64,000 bases of DNA. It comes from MGIIb-O2 sp002494975. Lineage in GTDB: Archaea; Thermoplasmatota; Poseidoniia; Poseidoniales; Thalassarchaeaceae. This document shows positions 42,739 through 52,570 of this stretch, in pieces; the stretch's first letter is position 1, and every line of letters starts with the position of its first letter. The DNA lies in contig JAOMRN010000002.1 in NCBI GenBank assembly GCA_028355015.1, positions 1-64,000 on the forward strand, given 5' to 3'. The position numbers were made by a program, and so were the translations under genes. The notes beneath the pieces are model-generated. The model saw only the letters and a list, made by a program, of their open reading frames with translations, was not told where the DNA came from and did not search any database.

Positions 42739-44910
42739 TTAAAGCGACCTCGTTAATTCGTCAAGTAATTCATTAGCTGCTAAAGTGCATTCAGCACTAC
42801 GGAATCTATGAATTGATTCTTGCCAACAAGAGAGCCTTAAATTAGAATCCAAAACACCTCTCCAGTACCAGCATTGAGCATTTATTCTTCGATATGCAGC
42901 CAGATCGCCCCTTAACGGATTGTTAAATAAGTCGTCATGTAATTCTTGTACCCAAACTGGATGATTACCCCTAGTTTTTTCAAGTACTGCATGAATAAGG
43001 CTAATTTTCTTCAATGGATCAGGACAATTATCAATAAATAATCGTATAGATTCTAATGAGGAATCTAATAATTCTGATGTGTTTGAGATTGTTAATCGAG
43101 TTCGTAAATCCAAGGCTACGAGAGTTTCATCATCTTCTGACATTATAATTTCTAACTCTGACCTAGATTGAGATGCTAAACTTAGATCAGAAATCTGTAA
43201 AGCTATCGCATGTTTCAATAAGTTTAATGAAAGTTCGGCAGTATTTCTATCTCTATCAGAAATATCTATTAAAATTATATTATTAATTTCTGATAGAATT
43301 TCATTTGCCAAAGATTTACTTAATGGGCCAGGTAATCTATCATCATATTTCCTAACTAGTACAGACACCTGAAATCTTATTTTATCTAAATTAGACAATT
43401 GATTTATTGCCTGATTCTCTAACTCAGATGCCGATTCAACATCCCCTCTAATTCTGGATAAACGTGCCATAAGTAGTTGTTTCTTAGGACTTATTTCTAC
43501 ATCAGACAAATGTTCCTCAGCAATATCATATTCCGCCCTCTCAAAGGCTAAATCTACAGCCTGCATTCGAAAATCGGCATCTTCAGAAAAACGTAAAGCT
43601 TCATCAATTATTAGTGCAGCAGAAGCAGTATTTTCTTGAGATATCTGTGATATTTTATCAATTAACCATTCTTTTTCAAAATTCTGAGATTTAACCCGAT
43701 GATATGATTCCATCCATTGAGCCCTGGGGCCATTTTTTAATGACCAATTGTTTGCTGCAGTATTGTGAAGATTTTTCATTTGATTTTCGGGCCAAAATAA
43801 TCTACGTACATTTCTAATTAAATGATGTGGCTCAAATTTCTTATTATGCCATCTAAGAATTGCAGATTCATCAAGTTCAAATATTCCCTCGGGATTTAAT
43901 AATTCATCAACATCTAGTGGATTCGGGCTAATACTTAGTTCATCCAATGTTGAAATTCCATGAGTGCTTAATTTTTCAATCACTGTGGACTCAATAAATT
44001 GTTGAACCGCTTCTACTTCTTCTGGCAACTTACTTTCTGGGTTCCAAAGATGTAAGGCTAGAGGATGTCCACCCAACGATTTGACTATTTGATTAGCCTT
44101 TTCTTCAGTGATATCTTCTGGAAGTAAATATCGACCATCTTTTTCTGATATACCGGACAAACGAAAATCGGAATATCCTTCAATTAAAGAGAAAGGATTA
44201 GGAGATCGAATAATAACTAAAATTGAAGCCTTAATTCCTTTTAATTCATATAATAAATCTTTCAGATTACTGATATGTCTATTATGAATCTCTTGAATCT
44301 CATCAATCACTAAGAGATTTTTGTTTTTATCTAACTGTGAAATAATTGCTAGTTTATCTCGTGGGGGATTACCCCCTAACCATTGTTTAGAAATATCATA
44401 AACATCTGTATTCGAATAACAAGTGGCCCAACGAACATTCCAACCTTTATTGAATACCTCATCAACTACCCCTCTGGCTAAACTTGTTTTACCAATTCCT
44501 GGTAAACCGCTTAAGAAAATATTTTCTCCATTTATAATTAATCCTAGTAAATCTTGAACTTTCTCATCTCTGCCAAATAATTTTGTAAAATTCGGTATCG
44601 AACCATATCCTTTTCCAGTTCTTGATAGAGATTCAAATTCAAATGATTCTGCTTTAGTTCGACCATTGATTGTAATATGCACTACTGTGCGTTTCCGGGA
44701 ACCCCCACCGGTAACATGAGCGGTTCGATTAAACACAAAACCTTGTTCTACGAGCCTATTGAGAGGTTTATGGAGGCTTGATCTAACTAAACCGAGTGAC
44801 TCGGCAAGACCGGGTAGTGAAAGACTCCGAGGGACATCCCAACTTTTCTCAAAATCTTGAGAAAACTCGGAAAGTCGAGAAAGAATACGCCTCTCAGTGT
44901 CACTGAGCAT
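42739..44910 (-). CDS. Winged-helix STAND-type ATPase with helical repeats
   Basis: A 723-aa multidomain protein. A winged helix occupies about 5-85 (LPGLAESLGLVRSSLHKPL recognition region, with a basic GGGSRKR wing). The NTPase has FGRDEKVQDLL, Walker A GLPGIGKT (135-142), Walker B NLLVIDEIQEIH and a sensor-like VIIRSP, typical of archaeal STAND/NACHT-like regulators. About 330-720 is alpha-helical repeat (TPR-like) that would sense a ligand. Such proteins act as signal-dependent switches in transcription or defence. A strong Shine-Dalgarno precedes an out-of-frame ATG 26 nt upstream of the start, listed separately. Confidence 0.82.
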   Translation of the reverse strand: MLSDTERRILSRLSEFSQDFEKSWDVPRSLSLPGLAESLGLVRSSLHKPLNRLVEQGFVFNRTAHVTGGGSRKRTVVHITINGRTKAESFEFESLSRTGKGYGSIPNFTKLFGRDEKVQDLLGLIINGENIFLSGLPGIGKTSLARGVVDEVFNKGWNVRWATCYSNTDVYDISKQWLGGNPPRDKLAIISQLDKNKNLLVIDEIQEIHNRHISNLKDLLYELKGIKASILVIIRSPNPFSLIEGYSDFRLSGISEKDGRYLLPEDITEEKANQIVKSLGGHPLALHLWNPESKLPEEVEAVQQFIESTVIEKLSTHGISTLDELSISPNPLDVDELLNPEGIFELDESAILRWHNKKFEPHHLIRNVRRLFWPENQMKNLHNTAANNWSLKNGPRAQWMESYHRVKSQNFEKEWLIDKISQISQENTASAALIIDEALRFSEDADFRMQAVDLAFERAEYDIAEEHLSDVEISPKKQLLMARLSRIRGDVESASELENQAINQLSNLDKIRFQVSVLVRKYDDRLPGPLSKSLANEILSEINNIILIDISDRDRNTAELSLNLLKHAIALQISDLSLASQSRSELEIIMSEDDETLVALDLRTRLTISNTSELLDSSLESIRLFIDNCPDPLKKISLIHAVLEKTRGNHPVWVQELHDDLFNNPLRGDLAAYRRINAQCWYWRGVLDSNLRLSCWQESIHRFRSAECTLAANELLDELTRSL

Positions 44911-44942
44911 GGTACTCGTACAGGTCTAGGGTTCATGGGTAT

Positions 44943-44950
44943 TCACCTCC
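44943..44950 (-). promoter_or_regulatory. Strong Shine-Dalgarno with out-of-frame ATG upstream of the STAND ATPase
   Basis: Minus-strand GGAGGTGA lies 6 nt before an ATG at 44934-44936, ideal spacing. That ATG is in a different frame from the ATPase, whose ATG (44908-44910) has no such site and whose own frame is closed by a TAG just upstream. The site could drive an overlapping leader peptide. Confidence 0.5.
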
Positions 44951-44966
44951 GCCGCATCAAATAGTT

Positions 44967-46691
44967 ATGGCGCTCGAGAGTGGAGATTTGGACCTCCCCG
45001 CTAATCCGGGGGTTTATCTTTTCAAGCAAAAAGATGAAACGGTATTATACGTAGGTAAGGCAAATAATCTCAAAGAAAGAGTTCGATCATACTTTTCTAG
45101 AACTCCTGATAGGAAAATGATACCAACACTGGTTGACAAATCTAATAAAATAGATTTCATAGTGACACAGAATCCTGCTGAAGCACTCGTTTTGGAAAGA
45201 GAATTAATACGGAAACATAAACCAAGATATAATTCAATGCTCAAGGATGATAAATCGTTCCCATATATCTGCTTAACAAATGAAGAATTCCCTCGTATAA
45301 TCTATACTAGATTCCCATCTGATGATTCCATAAGGTGGGGTCCCTTTCCTGATGCAGGTGCTGCTAAAAGAGTAATACAGCTTATTAGAAGATATTTTGG
45401 TATAAGAGATGAAGATTGTAGGGGGAAAGACGGTTGTCTAGCGATGCATATTGGTTTATGCAGAGGGCCTTGTTTTGACCCCGAAGGATATGAAAAATTA
45501 GTTAATGCTGCTAAAGGAGTATTGAATGGGAATGCAGGTAAATTAATTATAGATTTGAATAAAGAAATGGAGAACTATTCAATAACTTTAGATTATGAAA
45601 ATGCTGCAAAAACTAGAGATTTAATATCATCAGTCCAGATAATTATTTCTCAACAAATTATTAATTCTAGATTTTACCAAGATTGCGATGCAGTGGGTTT
45701 CGCATATCTAAATGACTTAGCAGTAGTAGTAATACTTCATGCCAAGGATGGAAGAATACAGGGAGAAGTAAACTATCCATTGATTCATCGAGGAGATATT
45801 AGTGAATCTGTTTCACTAGTTCTTTCGGAACATTATTCAGATAGGAAGCCCCCTAAAGTAATACTTTTGCCTACACCAATTACAAATGTTATGCAACAAT
45901 GGCTTGAGAATAGAAGAGGAACTAAAGTGGATGTAAGAATTCCAGTTAGGGGAGAGTTGGCAAAGTTACAGAAAATGGCAGAAAGAAATGCAGACATTCA
46001 ACTTGTAAGACATAAGAATAAACGTTCAGGAAACTTAGAAAAGATTGCGGCTGATGATGGAGCGAAATTATTACAATTGGATTCATTGGATTATATTGTA
46101 TGCTTTGATATGGCCCAAATCCAAGGTTCTGAGAGAGTAGGTGCATCTATTGTTCTCAGGAAGGGTAGGCCATCGAAAAAGGAGTATAGGACATATCGTG
46201 TGAAGACAGATGTATTAGATGATCTTAGAATGATGTCTGAAGTCGTTGAAAGATGGAGTAAAAGACAGGAGGAATGGCCAAATCTATTGTTATTAGATGG
46301 AGGGAAAACACATTTAGATACTATTCATAAAACCTTAGAACAAAATGGGATAGATGGCATGTTTCCAGTAGCAGCATTAGCAAAAAAAGAAGAAACAATA
46401 TTTCGTAAAGGAAAAGAGCCTTTGATTTTAGATAGAAAAGGTAGAGTTCTAATTCATTCAAGAGATGAAGCACATCGATTTGTAAATAAATATCACAGGA
46501 AAAGGAGGGGGAAATCTGCACTGAAAAATCCGTTAGAAGACATAGATGGTTTAGGAGCGAAGAAGATACAGGCACTATTGATACATTTTGGCGGATATAA
46601 AAAAATAAAATTTGCATCTATTGAAGAACTAAGAAAAGTCCCCGGAATAGGGAAAGAAATGGCTGAAAAGATCTATTCAAAATTAGTTTAA
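44967..46691 (+). CDS. uvrC: Excinuclease ABC subunit C
   Basis: A 574-aa UvrC. The GIY-YIG nuclease is at the N-terminus (NPGVYLFKQ with TVLYVGKANNLKERVRSYF); a Cys cluster follows (CRGKDGC, LCRGPC) as in canonical UvrC; the UVR helical hairpin is around 190-225 (LDYENAAKTRDLI). The RNase H-like endonuclease domain has VCFDMAQIQG and LLLDGGKTHLD; tandem HhH motifs close the protein (IDGLGAKKIQALL, VPGIGKEMAEKIY). It cuts both sides of lesions in nucleotide excision repair. UvrABC in archaea is taken to be acquired from bacteria. uvrA and uvrB are not in the window. Confidence 0.96.
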   Translation: MALESGDLDLPANPGVYLFKQKDETVLYVGKANNLKERVRSYFSRTPDRKMIPTLVDKSNKIDFIVTQNPAEALVLERELIRKHKPRYNSMLKDDKSFPYICLTNEEFPRIIYTRFPSDDSIRWGPFPDAGAAKRVIQLIRRYFGIRDEDCRGKDGCLAMHIGLCRGPCFDPEGYEKLVNAAKGVLNGNAGKLIIDLNKEMENYSITLDYENAAKTRDLISSVQIIISQQIINSRFYQDCDAVGFAYLNDLAVVVILHAKDGRIQGEVNYPLIHRGDISESVSLVLSEHYSDRKPPKVILLPTPITNVMQQWLENRRGTKVDVRIPVRGELAKLQKMAERNADIQLVRHKNKRSGNLEKIAADDGAKLLQLDSLDYIVCFDMAQIQGSERVGASIVLRKGRPSKKEYRTYRVKTDVLDDLRMMSEVVERWSKRQEEWPNLLLLDGGKTHLDTIHKTLEQNGIDGMFPVAALAKKEETIFRKGKEPLILDRKGRVLIHSRDEAHRFVNKYHRKRRGKSALKNPLEDIDGLGAKKIQALLIHFGGYKKIKFASIEELRKVPGIGKEMAEKIYSKLV

Positions 46692-49672
46692 GTAATTGGC
46701 TCGTCTAAATCATCATATTTTTCGAATTCATTGTCATCAAAAAATGACTCTTCAACCATTACAACAGGGGAATCCATAGCACCAAATTCAGCAACAGCAA
46801 CTTCCTCGGTGAGTTGACTTTCTTCAAGTTCTTGTAATATCATTTTCTGCTTACGTTTTTCTTTACGATTTCTTAACAATCGAACCATTAATACGCCCAA
46901 TAAAGATGAGTAAATTATCAGATGTGGCATTAATTCTATGAATATAAACTTCCAACTATACTCAATATTATAAGTTATGATATCTGAATTTTTTTTACAG
47001 TTATTCCACGATTCAGAATCAGGACAAATAGGAGTCAAATAAGTCAATACCTGTCGACCATTTGTCTCAGTAATATTTCCCAATCCACTAGAACTCTCAA
47101 ATGAGGTCAACCGTAATTCATCTGGCATATGAATTATTATTAATGCCGAGGAACGAATAGTCCCGAATATTGTGTGTTCCATTATAGGAAATATTTGTTG
47201 TTGCATTTGAGATTTTTCAAAAGTAAGGCCGTAATCACTAGTAATAGGGCTACCAAACGGCCATTCAAAAAAATTCATAAAAATTGAATTAACATGTGAA
47301 CGATGAACGTCTAAATTAATTTCATTATTTTTAGAGGCGATGCTCATTTCTGCATTTCTAATAGAAGCTGAGAAATTAATAGGATTCAAATCAGAGGGGG
47401 ATACCGTATCGGGAATTTCATATATTTCTGATTCAGCAAAAAATGGTGTTGACTGTATATCAATATTTAATTCATATTCTCCGAATCCTAAGTCAATAGG
47501 GAAATTTGAAAACACATTTTCTTCAGATATTATGGGGAATAGCGAATTAAGATCGCTGGCAAATTTATCCATTCCTGAATTAGAAATAATTAAATTAATC
47601 TCATGACCATTTCCAAAATCTATTGGTGCAGTAATATCAGAACCACCTAAAAGTCCCGCTTCGGATATATTCGTAGATGTTCTTCGATCGCCAACCGCTA
47701 TAGCTCTACGAATAAGATCTGATGGTATGGGTTCTAATTCAATACCATCCTGCCCTAAATCAATATTTACCCTATGGATTGACAAGGTTAATTGTGCTTC
47801 AAAGTTAATATTTATTTCTCCGCTTAATTCATTAATTGCGATACTATTCAGGAAAACTTCGGCTGTAGATGTGATACATGTAATCTGCTTAGATGAACAT
47901 AATAAATCACTTGAAGTGTCTTCACAAGGGTTAGAGGTTAGACAAATTGGATGCTGCCAATCGAAATTTCTAGTTCCCTCGAAACCAATTTTAGATATCT
48001 CTTGAGAATTAAAAGAAGATTGAATCTCGAGAATAGAACGGTCTCCTTTTGTAGATTTAATCCATTCTGGAAGAAACAGTTCCAAATTAATATTAGTATT
48101 AGGAAAATCAGTGGGAATTATATTCTGTAACCAACTAGGATTATTGTTAAACTCAACCTCTATGATACTCATGGCGGCAGCTAAATCTTCATCATTTACT
48201 ATTGAAAAATCAAGCGTGGAGACATCCCCTAAACTAGAGTCTAACATGTTTTCAATTATTTCTGAAATTCTGACTTGAACCGGTTGAGAGCTTGATTGGA
48301 TATAAATCGGGTAATTTCCAGACATTGCTTCGACACCATCTAGGCAATATCTAACCTCCAATGATTCGTCACAAGTTTGACCGGAGATATGTCGGAAATC
48401 TAATCCACCGTCTTGGTCAGGTGGAGTGAAATTAGGTTCAATAAACTGAATGTCAGAGCCAAATAATTCTGAAAGTGATGAAGAAATTTCTTCAATTGGA
48501 ATTCCGTCAAGAAGACTAGAAAAATCTTCATCTAATTCATTATTTATCATTCTAATACCGTCTGAAGTGATAAATGGAAGATTCATATTGCCATCATCAA
48601 ATTCAATTAACCAATCATTCAAGGTATCAGAATCAAGATGATGAACAGATAATTCGATTATGATTTCTGTATTTAAAGAATCTCTGGCATCAATCAAGAT
48701 ATCAATAGTCAAGGCAGGCTGATCATTAGGAATTGATAACACAGAAAGTTGGTCACGATTCTTTATTCTAGTGGTAAGGTTTAATGAAATACTAGATTCT
48801 ATAGATTCTGGTTGAGTATTATCAAGAGATAGATGACCATAAGACTGAGGAGGTTGATTGGGATAATTCTGAGTAAATAATAAGCCGGGACTTTCGACTT
48901 GGTATACTGTAGAATAATCAGGAGGGAAAACTGTTAACTCAACATAATGCCCAGCTAATGCTTTAGCATTGAATGAAGAACTGATATCCCCCCCCATAAG
49001 CAATAAACCTCTCATCATTCTATCTATATCGCCAGTATCTTCATTGAGCCCTATTTTAGAAGGGCTAAGAACTAAGACAAAAACACCTCTAAAACAAATA
49101 GGGGGATTGAATGGATCGTTAGAAAAACCATTAACTTCATCGATGGAATCTAAAGATTTAGTGTATGCACATTGAACATCATTCTCTGAAGAAAAATCAA
49201 TACTAGATATTGTATTAAGAATTGAATCTTCAGTATAATCAAAATTGTCTTCGACATATTCTCTCATATTTGCCTGTATTAAGGATAACATTCTTTCTTC
49301 TACTGATATACCATTTCTCTGTAAATCAAGATAGTTTCGAATAAAATCTGCCGGTATACCATCTTCAATGGTACTATCCCCCTCGAGATTTAGATCTTCT
49401 AAATTCAAGTCTTGACGTGAAAGTTCGTGTATTGCTGTAGATATCGTTAGTGATACCGTTTCAGCATCATCCACATTAACTATAATTGAAGACTTAATCC
49501 ATTCATCTGTTGTCGAGCCATCTAAAATAGATTGATAGTCATCACAAACTCCCTCAATACTATTCCATGTTGAACAAATATCATTTGTTACTTCGGGCTC
49601 ACCAGGAGGAGGTGATGCCAAAGAAACGGGGCAGATTAACAACAAAACTAGTAACACCACTAGACGTTGCAT
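46688..49672 (-). CDS. Large secreted membrane-anchored protein of unknown function
   Basis: About 994 aa from ATG 49672, chosen because a typical signal peptide begins there (MQRLVVLLVLLLICPVSLA); the frame remains open further upstream but would overlap TYW2. The long extracytoplasmic region is Ser/Asn/Asp/Ile-rich with scattered Cys pairs and no domain I recognise. A single membrane segment lies about 75 residues from the end (LIIYSSLLGVLMVRLL), followed by a basic then acidic cytoplasmic tail. The topology matches the other giant proteins of the window. Overlaps uvrC tail-to-tail by 4 nt. Confidence 0.8.
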   Translation of the reverse strand: MQRLVVLLVLLLICPVSLASPPPGEPEVTNDICSTWNSIEGVCDDYQSILDGSTTDEWIKSSIIVNVDDAETVSLTISTAIHELSRQDLNLEDLNLEGDSTIEDGIPADFIRNYLDLQRNGISVEERMLSLIQANMREYVEDNFDYTEDSILNTISSIDFSSENDVQCAYTKSLDSIDEVNGFSNDPFNPPICFRGVFVLVLSPSKIGLNEDTGDIDRMMRGLLLMGGDISSSFNAKALAGHYVELTVFPPDYSTVYQVESPGLLFTQNYPNQPPQSYGHLSLDNTQPESIESSISLNLTTRIKNRDQLSVLSIPNDQPALTIDILIDARDSLNTEIIIELSVHHLDSDTLNDWLIEFDDGNMNLPFITSDGIRMINNELDEDFSSLLDGIPIEEISSSLSELFGSDIQFIEPNFTPPDQDGGLDFRHISGQTCDESLEVRYCLDGVEAMSGNYPIYIQSSSQPVQVRISEIIENMLDSSLGDVSTLDFSIVNDEDLAAAMSIIEVEFNNNPSWLQNIIPTDFPNTNINLELFLPEWIKSTKGDRSILEIQSSFNSQEISKIGFEGTRNFDWQHPICLTSNPCEDTSSDLLCSSKQITCITSTAEVFLNSIAINELSGEININFEAQLTLSIHRVNIDLGQDGIELEPIPSDLIRRAIAVGDRRTSTNISEAGLLGGSDITAPIDFGNGHEINLIISNSGMDKFASDLNSLFPIISEENVFSNFPIDLGFGEYELNIDIQSTPFFAESEIYEIPDTVSPSDLNPINFSASIRNAEMSIASKNNEINLDVHRSHVNSIFMNFFEWPFGSPITSDYGLTFEKSQMQQQIFPIMEHTIFGTIRSSALIIIHMPDELRLTSFESSSGLGNITETNGRQVLTYLTPICPDSESWNNCKKNSDIITYNIEYSWKFIFIELMPHLIIYSSLLGVLMVRLLRNRKEKRKQKMILQELEESQLTEEVAVAEFGAMDSPVVMVEESFFDDNEFEKYDDLDEPIT

Positions 49673-49734
49673 ATTATTATCCAAAAACTCATCTACCATA
49701 AGTCTGAATCCATCCTGCATCTCGGATAGTGTGA

Positions 49735-50628
49735 ATGAGTGCACCTAAGCCCCACTTGCGACTTCGTAAAATGATTGAATCATATCTCATTTCAGAAGGC
49801 AAAGATTCAGAAAATATATCTTTACTAATTGATAATATTCCTAAGAGATGGGAAAAATTCTCAGACATCGTGTTACTACCTAACTCATCCTTCAGAGGAG
49901 ATGACTGGGAGGGGATAATTTCCGAAAAATTTTGGATATCTATATGTAATGTTTTAGAGGTTAAAAGATTGGCAAGATTAGGAGAAATTGTAGGAGACAA
50001 ACGTGAATCAACAGTGGAAATATTAGTTGGAGATAATGACTGGGTCATTAGGAAAGAAAGTGGAATTAACTATGGTTATCCTTTGACTAAATGTATGTTT
50101 TCTTCTGGTAATATAAACGAACGACGAAGGATGGGAGAAATCGTTTCTAAAAATGAGATTATTGTTGATTTATTTTCTGGTATTGGATATTATACGTTAC
50201 CAATTTTAGTAAAAAGTAAAGTAAAGCATGTCTATTCATGTGAATGGAATATAAATGCAATAAATGCTTTGAAATTTAACCTAAAAGAGAATAAAGTAGA
50301 GAATCGATGTACTATTTATGAAGGAGATAACCGGGAAACTACTGGGAACTTATCTAATATTGCAGATAGAGTATTATTGGGCCTCCTACCTACAGCAGAG
50401 AAATCATATGATATCGCTTTAAATTGTCTGAAACAAAGTGGAGGAATTCTCCATCTACACGGACTAGCACCAGCTAATAATCATCAAGAATTAGTTGATA
50501 AAACTACTAAACTCCTAGAAAGTTTAGATTACGACTACAGGGTCAAAAATGTCATCATCAATAAAATCAAATCATATGCTCCTCATTGGGATCATTTAGT
50601 CTTAGATATTGAAATCAAAAAAAAATAA
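49735..50628 (+). CDS. taw2: tRNA wybutosine/Trm5-family methyltransferase (TYW2-like)
   Basis: A 297-aa SAM-dependent enzyme of the Trm5/TYW2 group. The SAM motif I is IIVDLFSGIGYYTLPIL, motif II follows in VYSCEWNINAINALKFN, and DRVLLGLLPTAEKS occupies the place of the NPPY-type motif, favouring TYW2 (transfer of the aminocarboxypropyl group to the wybutosine precursor) over a Trm5 methyltransferase, which usually has NLP. The ATG at 49735 is good. TYW1 lies 9 kb away, making a complete early wybutosine route plausible. Confidence 0.82.
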   Translation: MSAPKPHLRLRKMIESYLISEGKDSENISLLIDNIPKRWEKFSDIVLLPNSSFRGDDWEGIISEKFWISICNVLEVKRLARLGEIVGDKRESTVEILVGDNDWVIRKESGINYGYPLTKCMFSSGNINERRRMGEIVSKNEIIVDLFSGIGYYTLPILVKSKVKHVYSCEWNINAINALKFNLKENKVENRCTIYEGDNRETTGNLSNIADRVLLGLLPTAEKSYDIALNCLKQSGGILHLHGLAPANNHQELVDKTTKLLESLDYDYRVKNVIINKIKSYAPHWDHLVLDIEIKKK

Positions 50629-50680
50629 TCTTAACTTTACAAGCATTATGATAATTTGCTATTGCCTATTCGCAGTACCA

Positions 50681-52570
50681 ATGGATGAGGTCTTGGATGC
50701 CGAAATTGTCGAAGAAAACCTATTTTCTTTAATTCCAAAAGATCCTTCTTTTTTATGGGTGAAGATTGAATCATTAGTTTTGAAAAATAAAAAGTTAATG
50801 ATTTTGATGTCTACTATTCTAGTTACAAGTATAATTATTAGTTCTACGATTTGGTCCGCTGCGGGTCCAGGAGGTTTTAGTAAATCTGATTATGAATGGT
50901 GGGAAACACCAGTAAATGAACGATATAATATGGAATTAAATATGACAGGCTGGAGAAGTCAACTTCCAGTTGAGGGATTATACTCATGGACGGGACCAAC
51001 AGAATACTATGTAGAAGTTGATTTGCCGATTTCAGAACAAGACGTTGGGTATCCTGGACCTGCTCTAATGCATGTTTCATTGTGGATGCCAGATGTTCCA
51101 AATGGGACAAAAGTTCCCGTAATAGCAACTGTACATCCTTACTATGATTTTGGGGGAGAGGGAGTTGTAGGGGATGACTCTAATCCTAATACGATACCTG
51201 ATGCAGGTGTTGGTTTGTGGGTACTAGAAGAATTTGTACCTCATGGTTATGCTCTTGCACAAATTTCAACATTTGGTACCGGTAAATCAACTCATTGTCA
51301 AGATGTAAAAGGACTTGGTGAACAAATTGGGATTCAAGAAGCAGTTCATTGGCTTGGAGAACAAGAATGGTCGAATGGGAATGTGGGACTAATGGGTAAA
51401 TCCTATGCTGGAACTACAAATTGGGAAGCCGCACAGAATCCTTCGGAGCACCTCAAAACTATTGTGCCAATATCTGGATCGATTGGCGTGCAACAAATGT
51501 TCTATCGAAATGGTTCTAGTGAAGCGAGAGCTATGCTGTATGATGTACTTTATGAAGGAGCAACTACTGATGCTACAAGCGATGATATGAGGTTCTGTAC
51601 AGATGATGCCATCGGCCCTCTGAGTCCATTCACTACTTGGTTGGGCGCTGGTCTAGGAGGAGACGAATGGAATGACTATTGGGATGAAAGATACCACTTA
51701 CAAGATGTCATAGATAATTACAATGGGAGCGTATACATTGTTTGGGGATTACAAGATTGGAATGTTGATCCATATCATGCATTTCCAACTCATCAACTAT
51801 TGAAAGATGCTGGGATTAATGTTCGAACGATTTCTGGTCAATGGGGACATAACTATCCCGATCAACCGAGCGTACATGAAGGATTGGAATCAGGATATGG
51901 GGCTGAAGCATTTCCAAGTGTAACAAGAATGGATTGGGCAGTTGAGTTATTTCCATGGTTTGAATATTATCTAAAAGATATAGGGGAAGAACCAGAATCA
52001 TACGTTCAGGTACAACGAAATGATGGAAACTGGCATATTGAAGAAACATGGCCGGCAGAAGATACTGTAAATATTCAATATGCGATTGCAGATTGGGATG
52101 GAGGCATGTCAGGGACTGTTAATTCTCAACAGTCGATGACGATTACCAGTCAACCTTTAAGTGAAGATATGCACATATCTGGATTACCCACATTACATAT
52201 TGATGCAAGGACAAATACTTGTAATGGTGGGCAATTATTTGTAACAATGTTTGATGGCACTTCGGGATTGAGATTAGGGCATGCAACTATGGATGTAAGG
52301 TATAGAGATGGGGGATATGATGCGAAGCCAACTTCTCCTATGACAAGTTATAGGATGCTAATGGAATTCAATCCGATGGACGTTATTATCCCTGAAGGAC
52401 ATACCATTCAACTGGTGGTAACTGAAACCGGAGAGGACTATTTACCATCACCATGCGCCACTCTAGGAATGACAATATTTGCAGGTTATCAAGTCCTAAC
52501 ACTGCCCACTCTAGATCGTCCGAACGATCATAAAAATTGGTTCAATGTTCCTGCTTGGTGGGAAGAATAA
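50681..52570 (+). CDS. Membrane-anchored CocE/NonD (S15-type) hydrolase
   Basis: About 629 aa from ATG 50681 (MDEVLDAEIVEE); the frame is open to 50609 with an unlikely N-terminus. One membrane segment (about residues 35-55) precedes a large extracytoplasmic hydrolase of the X-Pro dipeptidyl-peptidase S15 / cocaine-esterase family: nucleophile Ser241 in GKSYAGTTNWEAA, Asp in LQDWNVDP, His in GQWGHNYP, then a C-terminal jelly-roll domain (LHIDARTNTCNGGQLFV, LGHATMDVRYRDGGY). It could hydrolyse peptides or esters at the cell surface. Ends overlap the SprT gene tail-to-tail by 29 nt. Confidence 0.88.
   Translation: MDEVLDAEIVEENLFSLIPKDPSFLWVKIESLVLKNKKLMILMSTILVTSIIISSTIWSAAGPGGFSKSDYEWWETPVNERYNMELNMTGWRSQLPVEGLYSWTGPTEYYVEVDLPISEQDVGYPGPALMHVSLWMPDVPNGTKVPVIATVHPYYDFGGEGVVGDDSNPNTIPDAGVGLWVLEEFVPHGYALAQISTFGTGKSTHCQDVKGLGEQIGIQEAVHWLGEQEWSNGNVGLMGKSYAGTTNWEAAQNPSEHLKTIVPISGSIGVQQMFYRNGSSEARAMLYDVLYEGATTDATSDDMRFCTDDAIGPLSPFTTWLGAGLGGDEWNDYWDERYHLQDVIDNYNGSVYIVWGLQDWNVDPYHAFPTHQLLKDAGINVRTISGQWGHNYPDQPSVHEGLESGYGAEAFPSVTRMDWAVELFPWFEYYLKDIGEEPESYVQVQRNDGNWHIEETWPAEDTVNIQYAIADWDGGMSGTVNSQQSMTITSQPLSEDMHISGLPTLHIDARTNTCNGGQLFVTMFDGTSGLRLGHATMDVRYRDGGYDAKPTSPMTSYRMLMEFNPMDVIIPEGHTIQLVVTETGEDYLPSPCATLGMTIFAGYQVLTLPTLDRPNDHKNWFNVPAWWEE

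Noticed and set aside
44880..44936. Out-of-frame peptide from ATG 44936 as a genuine gene
   Set aside because: It overlaps the N-terminal winged helix of the STAND ATPase in another frame and shows no domain or composition typical of coding sequence; only the ribosome site is notable.
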